Positions 6,935 through 11,783 of a stretch of DNA of 11,783 nt are shown one piece after another (position 1 is the stretch's first letter; each line of letters opens with the position of its first letter). A program made the position numbers and the translations under genes. Source of the DNA: an uncultured Christensenella sp. GTDB lineage: Bacteria; Bacillota; Clostridia; Christensenellales; Pumilibacteraceae. The stretch is taken from positions 1-11,783 of the forward strand of contig CAJTTD010000017.1 of the NCBI GenBank assembly GCA_910579205.1, written 5' to 3'. The notes beneath the pieces are model-generated. The model saw only the letters and a list, made by a program, of their open reading frames with translations, was not told where the DNA came from and did not search any database.

Positions 6935-7598
6935 TGACTTTTTCCGATCCTCCGATAAGATTTTTATGCTCCCCTGTTATCGCGTAAACTACCCACTCGG
7001 CTATATTTTCGGCATGGTCGCCTATTCGCTCGAAATATTTCGCGATCATAAGCAGATCGACAAGCGCCTCGGCGTTTTCGTGACCGTTCTGCACGGCGGC
7101 GATAAGCTCGTTTTTTATCTTTATAAACAAGGAATCCACCCTGTCGTCCATAGCCGCCACGGAACGCGCCGTTTCTATATCCCGCCTGACAAAGGAGTTC
7201 ACGCTCTGCGTTACCATTTCCACCGCTGCTCTCGCCATATCCGCTACGTTTATCTTGGCTTGAAGTCCCACGGAGGTCACATATTCGGCGATCTCGGCAA
7301 TGTCTCTTGACTGGTCGCCTATCCTCTCCATATCCGAGATCATTTTAAGAGCGGCTGTCACCGTTCGGAAATCGGTCGCTACGGGCTGCTGACGCACCAA
7401 CAGCTTCATACAAAGCTGCTCGATCTCGCGTTCCTTGCGGTCTATCTCACATTCTGCGGACTGCGCTCCCTCTTTCATCTTCGGATCGCTTTCCGTAAGG
7501 CATTTCACGGCGCAGCTTATCGCGTCCTCGCACAGCGCCCCCATCATAAGCAGCTCCGAATTGAGCCGTGAAAGCTGATCGTCAAAATAACTTCTCAT
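6912..7598 (-). CDS. phoU: Phosphate signalling adaptor PhoU
   Basis: A 228-residue, all-helical cytoplasmic protein that links the Pst transporter to PhoR and represses the Pho response when phosphate is sufficient. The length fits the family, made of two three-helix PhoU repeats. Each repeat carries the acidic metal-binding signature: MERIGDQSRDIAE in the first half and FERIGDHAENIAEW in the second. Its ATG (7598-7596) shares one base with the pstB stop codon (TGATG junction), and GGAGG lies about 8 nt upstream inside pstB, so the two genes are translationally linked. The last codons contain the -35 of the phoPR promoter. No truncation or missing motif is seen. Confidence 0.94.
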   Translation of the reverse strand: MRSYFDDQLSRLNSELLMMGALCEDAISCAVKCLTESDPKMKEGAQSAECEIDRKEREIEQLCMKLLVRQQPVATDFRTVTAALKMISDMERIGDQSRDIAEIAEYVTSVGLQAKINVADMARAAVEMVTQSVNSFVRRDIETARSVAAMDDRVDSLFIKIKNELIAAVQNGHENAEALVDLLMIAKYFERIGDHAENIAEWVVYAITGEHKNLIGGSEKVIENPASM

Positions 7599-8347
7599 CA
7601 GCCGAACCTCCCCGTTATATAATCCTCTGTGCGCTTGTCGGACGGCGTGGAGAATATCCTCTCCGTCGAATCGAATTCCACAAGCTCGCCCAGCAAAAAG
7701 AACGCGGTCTTGTCGGCAATCCGCGCCGCCTGCTGCATATTGTGCGTAACTATGATTATCGTGTATTTTTTGCGCAGCTCCATAGCAAGCTCTTCTATTT
7801 TTGATGTGGAAATGGGGTCGAGTGCGGAGGTCGGCTCGTCCATTAACAGCACCTCCGGCTCAACGGCGAGCGCACGGGCGATACACAGCCGCTGCTGCTG
7901 ACCGCCGCTCATTCCGAGAGCGCTTTTCTTCAATCTGTCCTTGCACTCGTCCCATATCGCTGCGCGGCGGAGCGAGCTTTCCACGATCTCGTCAAGCTTG
8001 ACCCGCGACTTTACTCCGTGTACGCGCGGACCGTAGGCTATGTTTTCGTATATGCTCATCGGAAACGGATTGGGCTTCTGAAATACCATTCCCACGCACT
8101 TTCGCAGCATATTCACATCATAGCCGCCGTAAATATTCTCTCCGCGCAGAGTTATCTCGCCCTTGATACGGCAGCCTTCAACGAGATCGTTCATTCGGTT
8201 GAGCGATTTCAGAAACGTGGATTTGCCGCAGCCCGACGGACCTATCATTGCCGTTATTTCTTTTTCGGGAATATCTATGTTTATGTCCTTTAAGGCGTGA
8301 TTTTCGCCGTACCAAAGGTTCATTTTTTTCGCGCTTATTATATTCAT
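7598..8347 (-). CDS. pstB: Phosphate ABC transporter ATP-binding protein PstB
   Basis: A 249-residue ATPase that powers phosphate import through PstC/PstA. Visible elements are Walker A GPSGCGKST (36-44), the Q-loop Gln90 in FQKPNPFPMSIYENIAYG (a PstB-typical stretch), the ABC signature MSGGQQQRL (146-154), Walker B VLLMDEP (166-172) followed by the D-loop SALD, and switch His202 in VTHNMQQA. The length is normal for PstB. The ATG overlaps the pstA stop by 4 nt (ATGA), with only a weak purine-rich SD inside pstA, so it probably depends on coupling to pstA translation. Confidence 0.97.
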   Translation of the reverse strand: MNIISAKKMNLWYGENHALKDINIDIPEKEITAMIGPSGCGKSTFLKSLNRMNDLVEGCRIKGEITLRGENIYGGYDVNMLRKCVGMVFQKPNPFPMSIYENIAYGPRVHGVKSRVKLDEIVESSLRRAAIWDECKDRLKKSALGMSGGQQQRLCIARALAVEPEVLLMDEPTSALDPISTSKIEELAMELRKKYTIIIVTHNMQQAARIADKTAFFLLGELVEFDSTERIFSTPSDKRTEDYITGRFG

Positions 8348-9222
8348 TTCCGATCCTTGCCTTTCCCGAGTTTTTTAGCCGCAAAATTCGCGCCGATGTT
8401 TATAAGCAGCGTTAAAACAAGCAGTATCGCGGCTATCGCAAAAGCGGTGTCGAAATCGCCGCGCTCCTTGGCGTACACATAGAGTGACACCGCCAGCGTC
8501 GAGCCGGCGTTTCCCGGTGTGAACGCCTCGAAAAAGCCTAGCACCTCGTTCGCCATTCCCGCCGTGAACATCAGGGCGGCGCTCTCTCCGACTATACGTC
8601 CTACGGAAAGGATACAGCCCGTGACTATACCGTCCACAGCCGAGGGCAGAACGGTCGTGCGTATCATATGCCATTTTCCCGCCCCGAGAGCCAGCGCTCC
8701 CTCCCGGTAACCGTTCGGAACCGTTTTCAAGCTCTCCTGCGTTGTGCGTATTATCGTCGGCAGCGTCATTATTACCAAAGTGAGAGAACCCGCCAAAACA
8801 CTTGTTTCCAAGGAACAGAACTGCACGAATATCAGCATACCCACCAATCCGTAAATGATCGACGGGATACCGGCGAGCGTCTCCGCCGCAAGCTCGATAA
8901 GCCGTACAGCCTTCTTGTTTTTCGCGTATTCATTCAGATAAACCGCCGCGCCCACTCCCAACGGCAGAACGATAAGAAGAGTAATAAATATTATGTAAAG
9001 CGTATTGAGAATATTGGGAAGTATTCCGACCGTTCCATTCAACAGACTCGGCTTTGACGCAAGCAGACCGAGCGTGACGTGCGGCAGCCCTCGGAAAAAT
9101 ATGTAAATGACGACTCCGATAATGAGCAAGCCCGTAATTCCCGCCGCCGCGAAAACCAATGCTTTCAGCAGCTTTTCTTTTACCTTGCGTTTTGCGGAGT
9201 AAGTGGAGTTCTTTGAGATCAT
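8344..9222 (-). CDS. pstA: Phosphate ABC transporter permease PstA
   Basis: A 292-residue membrane permease that forms the translocation path with PstC. An N-terminal basic cytoplasmic tail (1-20) precedes TM1 (~22-43); about five further hydrophobic segments follow. The EAA-type coupling loop that contacts PstB is YREGALALGAGKWHMIRTTVLP (~172-193). The stretch TLAGIPSIIYGLVG (115-128) is characteristic of Pst permeases. The start overlaps the pstC stop by 4 nt (ATGA). A GGAG motif inside the end of pstC lies rather far upstream (about 12 nt). Confidence 0.95.
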   Translation of the reverse strand: MISKNSTYSAKRKVKEKLLKALVFAAAGITGLLIIGVVIYIFFRGLPHVTLGLLASKPSLLNGTVGILPNILNTLYIIFITLLIVLPLGVGAAVYLNEYAKNKKAVRLIELAAETLAGIPSIIYGLVGMLIFVQFCSLETSVLAGSLTLVIMTLPTIIRTTQESLKTVPNGYREGALALGAGKWHMIRTTVLPSAVDGIVTGCILSVGRIVGESAALMFTAGMANEVLGFFEAFTPGNAGSTLAVSLYVYAKERGDFDTAFAIAAILLVLTLLINIGANFAAKKLGKGKDRK

Positions 9223-10142
9223 TTCTTTTTATCGCTCCTTTTCACAACAAGATTCAGCGTGAGATTGATAAGCATGATAAACGCAAACAGCACCAGCGCG
9301 ATGGAGAACAGCGCCTGTCTCTGAAGACCCGATGAATAAGACATCTCGCTTGCCACCGCAGTAGTGAGAAAGCGCACGCTTTGGAAAATGCCGGGCATAT
9401 TCGCCACGTTTCCCGCGACCATCATAACCGCCATAGCCTCACCTATCGCTCTGCCGATACCAAGGACTACCGCCGTCAGAATACCGCTCTTCGCGGCGGG
9501 CAGCGTTACCTTAAATACCGTTTCGGTTTTAGTCGCGCCCAACGCTAAGGAGGCCTCCTCGTATTCTTTGGGAACGGCTCTGAGCGCGGTCTCGGATACC
9601 GAGATGACCGACGGCAGTATCATGATCGATAAAACAATCATCGCCGAAAACAGATTAGCGCCGTCGGGCAGCCCGAAAATCTCTCTTACCGCGGGAACGA
9701 CGATTATCATACCGATAAGACCGTACACCACCGAGGGGATCCCCGACATAAGCCCCACAAGTCCTCTTGTGAGCGACGCCATTTTTCTGTTTGCGTATTT
9801 TGCGGCAAAAACCGCGCACAGTATTCCGACGGGAACGCCGACGAGAATTGCTCCAAAAGTGCCGTAAACCGAAGTGAGGATAAACGGCAGTATTCCGAAC
9901 GACGGTTCCGCCGCCGTAGAAGCCCACCTTGTTCCGAACAGGAAGTCTATGATCCCTATCTCTCCGATAGCCGGCACTCCCGATATTATCAGGAAAACCG
10001 TTATTATCACAACAAACCCGACCGCGATAAATCCGCATACCGTAAATAACGTCCGCATCACCGCTTCAAGCAGATCGGCGGCTTTTTTCAGTCCGCCCTT
10101 GCGGACATTGCTTTTCGGTGCTGACACATCAATCGCTTGCAT
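9219..10142 (-). CDS. pstC: Phosphate ABC transporter permease PstC
   Basis: A 307-residue membrane permease partner of PstA. The ATG at 10142 was chosen because a full AAGGAGGT Shine-Dalgarno (10155-10148) sits at ideal distance; the open frame extends to a TTG at 10241 but that extension overlaps the HD-GYP gene by over 100 nt and has no RBS. TM1 (~33-54) follows a basic N-terminal tail; about five more membrane segments follow. Characteristic stretches are SGIPSVVYGLIG (133-144), the EAA loop YEEASLALGATKTETVFKVTLP (~194-215) and GIGRAIGEAMAVMMVAGN (228-245). The first 14 nt of the gene overlap the 3' end of the HD-GYP gene, which also carries its SD, so translation of the two is physically linked. 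Confidence 0.95.
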   Translation of the reverse strand: MQAIDVSAPKSNVRKGGLKKAADLLEAVMRTLFTVCGFIAVGFVVIITVFLIISGVPAIGEIGIIDFLFGTRWASTAAEPSFGILPFILTSVYGTFGAILVGVPVGILCAVFAAKYANRKMASLTRGLVGLMSGIPSVVYGLIGMIIVVPAVREIFGLPDGANLFSAMIVLSIMILPSVISVSETALRAVPKEYEEASLALGATKTETVFKVTLPAAKSGILTAVVLGIGRAIGEAMAVMMVAGNVANMPGIFQSVRFLTTAVASEMSYSSGLQRQALFSIALVLFAFIMLINLTLNLVVKRSDKKK

Positions 10143-10767
10143 TTTGCACCTCCTTATCCGAAAACTCCGTGTGTACTCTTTCCGCCTCTTCCCGCGCCTC
10201 CAAAAAAGCTTCTGCAGCAATCGGGTCGAAATCACTGCCAATTCCGCGCTCTATTATATCAAAACATTCTTCGAGCGGCATCGCTTTGCGGTAACAGCGA
10301 TCCGCCGATATTGCGTCAAAAACGTCCGCTATTGCAACTATCCTTGCACAAAGAGGAGTTTCCTCTCCCGACAGCCCCATGGGATAGCCCTTGCCGTTCC
10401 ATTTTTCGTGGTGATAAACAACGATATTATATGCCATTTCACGCTGCCTTTTCCCAATGAGTGACAAAACTATCTCGCCACCAAGCTGCGTGTGGCGCTT
10501 CATTATCTCAAACTCTTCTTCGGTAAGCTTGTCGGGCTTTGTGAGTATCGAATCGGGGATAAATATTTTTCCGATATCATGCAGCGATGCAAATTTCACA
10601 AGCTCTTTAATATAATTTTTCGTAAGTATATCGCTATAATATCCGAGCTTTTTCATCTCCGCCACAATAAGCTTTGTGTATCGGCTCACCCGAAATACGT
10701 GCTTGCCCGTGCTGCTGTCGCGGCTCTCAATAAGCGCGGAGATGTTTATTACATTCTTTTTGTTCAT
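10129..10767 (-). CDS. Stand-alone HD-GYP domain protein (predicted cyclic-di-GMP phosphodiesterase) inside the pst operon
   Basis: A 212-residue soluble protein that is almost entirely one HD-GYP domain. It begins with the canonical IESRDSSTGKH (His23), then LHDIGK (His63/Asp64), KRH (His92), HHEKWNGKGYP (His119/His120, Gly127-Tyr128-Pro129), AIADVFDA (Asp148) and SDFDP. All metal-binding His/Asp positions appear intact; Asn124 replaces the more usual Asp of HHExxDG. No receiver, PAS, GAF or membrane segment precedes it, so input probably comes through expression or a partner protein. The start ATG lies 12 nt after the pstS stop with a GGGG SD, and the stop overlaps pstC by 14 nt, so it is embedded in the transporter operon. 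Family knowledge: HD-GYP enzymes hydrolyse cyclic-di-GMP (some cGAMP). A role linking phosphate starvation to this signal is inferred. Confidence 0.9.
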   Translation of the reverse strand: MNKKNVINISALIESRDSSTGKHVFRVSRYTKLIVAEMKKLGYYSDILTKNYIKELVKFASLHDIGKIFIPDSILTKPDKLTEEEFEIMKRHTQLGGEIVLSLIGKRQREMAYNIVVYHHEKWNGKGYPMGLSGEETPLCARIVAIADVFDAISADRCYRKAMPLEECFDIIERGIGSDFDPIAAEAFLEAREEAERVHTEFSDKEVQNASD

Positions 10768-10779
10768 ATGTCCCCGCCA

Positions 10780-11592
10780 TCACTTCGCAACGGGAACCGC
10801 CCCCGCCTTTTCTATGTACGTCGCGCCGTCCTTGCTCAGGCAGAAATCAAAGAAGTCCTTCGCTGCCCCCTTCAGCTCAGCACCCTTCTTGGTGACAAGC
10901 ACGAAATTACGCTGGATCTTATACTCCCCGTTTAATATAGTACCGTTGGTGGGAGTCACACCTTCCACGCTTACCGTTTTGACAGTATCGCCGACGGAAG
11001 CCAACGACGCGTAGCCGATAGCGTTGGGATTCGATGAAACGGTCTGGATCACATCGCCCGTGGAAGTAAGTTCCTGATTGTATTTGCACTTTTCTTTGGT
11101 ATCGGTGATGGATTCAAAGCCGTCGCGCGTTCCCGAAGCCGCTTCTCTGCCAATGCACACAACGGGAGCGTCGCTGCCGCCAACGTCTTTCCAGTTGGTT
11201 ACCTCGCCGGTATAAAGCTTTGCGATCTGCTCAACAGTAAGATCGGCAACGGGGTTTTCGCTGTTTACGACAATTACGATGCCGTCTATCGCGACAACCG
11301 TTTCGTTGAGATTTGCCTTTTCCTCGTCCTTGAGGTTGCGACTTGCAAGTCCGATATCGCAGCTGCCGCTCTCTACGGCTTTTATACCGGAACCGGAGCC
11401 CGTGGGATTGTACGTGACTTTAACATCTTCGTGCTTTTCCATATAAGCCTCGCTGAGGAAACCGATAACCTTTTCCATAGAGGTCGAGCCGTCCGTGGAG
11501 ACCGTCTGCTCCCCCTTGCTGCAACCCGTCAACGCGCTCATAGCCAATACAGCGGCGACCGCAGCACAACCGATAACTTTCAATGCTCTCAT
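10780..11592 (-). CDS. pstS: Phosphate-binding lipoprotein PstS
   Basis: A 270-residue extracellular solute-binding protein that captures phosphate for PstCA. The start ATG at 11592 is preceded by AAAGGAGA (11606-11599) 6-7 nt upstream. The frame extends to a TTG at 11625, but that would begin inside the promoter. Residues 1-23 are a lipoprotein signal peptide with lipobox LTGC, so Cys24 is acylated and anchors the protein to the membrane. Phosphate-contact signatures typical of PstS are DGSTSM near the mature N-terminus, the PTGSGSGI loop, GLASRNLK and GREAASGTRDGFE. It is the first gene of the operon, directly behind the PhoP boxes. No stem-loop separates it from the next gene, unlike pst operons where pstS is uncoupled for higher expression. 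Confidence 0.96.
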   Translation of the reverse strand: MRALKVIGCAAVAAVLAMSALTGCSKGEQTVSTDGSTSMEKVIGFLSEAYMEKHEDVKVTYNPTGSGSGIKAVESGSCDIGLASRNLKDEEKANLNETVVAIDGIVIVVNSENPVADLTVEQIAKLYTGEVTNWKDVGGSDAPVVCIGREAASGTRDGFESITDTKEKCKYNQELTSTGDVIQTVSSNPNAIGYASLASVGDTVKTVSVEGVTPTNGTILNGEYKIQRNFVLVTKKGAELKGAAKDFFDFCLSKDGATYIEKAGAVPVAK

Positions 11593-11623
11593 AGTAAATC
11601 TCCTTTGAATGTTTTTGTTTTGC

Positions 11624-11685
11624 AATATCAGTTTATCACATTCAATGTAAAGTCCGAAAGCACGGTTGTGTAAATTGTATGTAAA
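11624..11685 (-). promoter_or_regulatory. PhoP-box promoter of the pst-pho operon
   Basis: Read leftward, half-sites are TTTACA (11685-11680), TTTACA (11674-11669), a degenerate GTGCTT (11663-11658) and TTTACA (11651-11646), with 5, 5 and 6 bp gaps. They have the same geometry as the phosphatase promoter. The last TTTACA may serve as a -35, 16 bp before a GATATT -10 (11629-11624). This -10 is poor, in keeping with a promoter that needs an activator. The predicted start is near 11617, leaving a leader of about 25 nt to pstS. Confidence 0.8.
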
Positions 11686-11774
11686 GGTTTAATTCAAGGC
11701 GACTGTTCTTTGTTTACAGCGACTCAAATTTTGTAGGTTTGTCAATGATATTGGACAAAATTTTTTAAAAATTC

Positions 11775-11783
11775 AACAGGAGA
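11775..11783 (+). promoter_or_regulatory. Possible ribosome-binding site of a divergent gene beyond the window
   Basis: The window ends in AACAGGAGA after an AT-rich stretch (about 11721-11774). An AGGAG motif here would suit a rightward gene starting just outside the window. No start codon is visible and no convincing -35/-10 pair was found between 11686 and 11774, although a lone TTTACA occurs at 11713-11718. Confidence 0.3.

Noticed and set aside
10143..10241. N-terminal extension of pstC by 33 codons from a TTG codon
   Set aside because: It overlaps the HD-GYP coding region by more than 100 nt, lacks an RBS, and adds a basic stretch not expected in PstC; the ATG at 10142 has an ideal Shine-Dalgarno.
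11593..11625. N-terminal extension of PstS from a TTG at 11625
   Set aside because: It would start within the candidate -10 box and put 11 residues ahead of a normal lipoprotein signal peptide.
11713..11744. Possible rightward promoter or PhoP half-site (TTTACA at 11713, TTGTCA at 11739) for a gene beyond the right edge
   Set aside because: Neither hexamer has a -10 at suitable spacing, and a single TTTACA without repeats is not a PhoP box.
27..11758. An 11-base match in inverted orientation near the two window ends (TTGTCCAATAT at 27-37 and its complement near 11748-11758)
   Set aside because: Inverted 11-base matches are expected by chance in a window of this size, the window ends are arbitrary, and no element structure flanks either copy.

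Overview
The window reads as a chromosomal segment of a low-to-mid GC Gram-positive bacterium of the Bacillota, most likely class Clostridia (Oscillospirales-like gut lineage). The basis is strong GGAGG ribosome-binding sites, sigma-A-type promoters of TTGAAA-17-TATAAT form, a Gram-positive PhoP/PhoR pair with TTTACA direct repeats, a lipoprotein PstS, and an exported phosphatase ending in an NPxTG-like anchor. The genus assignment is an inference. No RNA genes, CRISPR arrays, insertion sequences or phage genes were seen.

Layout, right to left (most genes are on the minus strand). A PhoP-box promoter (about 11624-11685) drives a tightly packed operon: pstS (phosphate-binding lipoprotein), a stand-alone HD-GYP domain gene, pstC and pstA (permeases), pstB (ATPase), phoU, phoP (response regulator) and phoR (sensor kinase). 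Junctions are 12-nt or 24-nt gaps or overlaps of 1, 4, 4, 8 and 14 nt. A second, consensus sigma-A promoter sits exactly at the end of phoU and should give phoPR its own basal expression. A terminator follows phoR. Then comes a second promoter almost identical to that of pstS (52 of 62 positions), which drives a secreted, wall-anchored purple-acid-phosphatase-like enzyme. After it lie a perfect 12-bp stem-loop and a YibE/F-family membrane protein. A shared, mostly leftward terminator separates this block from a convergent plus-strand gene, a DUF6076-type zinc-ribbon protein. That gene is AT-rich over its first ~900 bases and has its own strong promoter and a GTG start.

How it fits together: under phosphate limitation PhoR would phosphorylate PhoP. 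PhoP would bind the four 11-bp-spaced half-sites at both promoters and induce uptake (PstSCAB) together with an extracellular phosphatase that releases phosphate from organic esters. PhoU and the Pst complex would report sufficiency to PhoR. The unusual part is the complete HD-GYP (predicted cyclic-di-GMP phosphodiesterase) gene embedded between pstS and pstC, which suggests that phosphate starvation also lowers a cyclic dinucleotide signal. That is an inference from context only.
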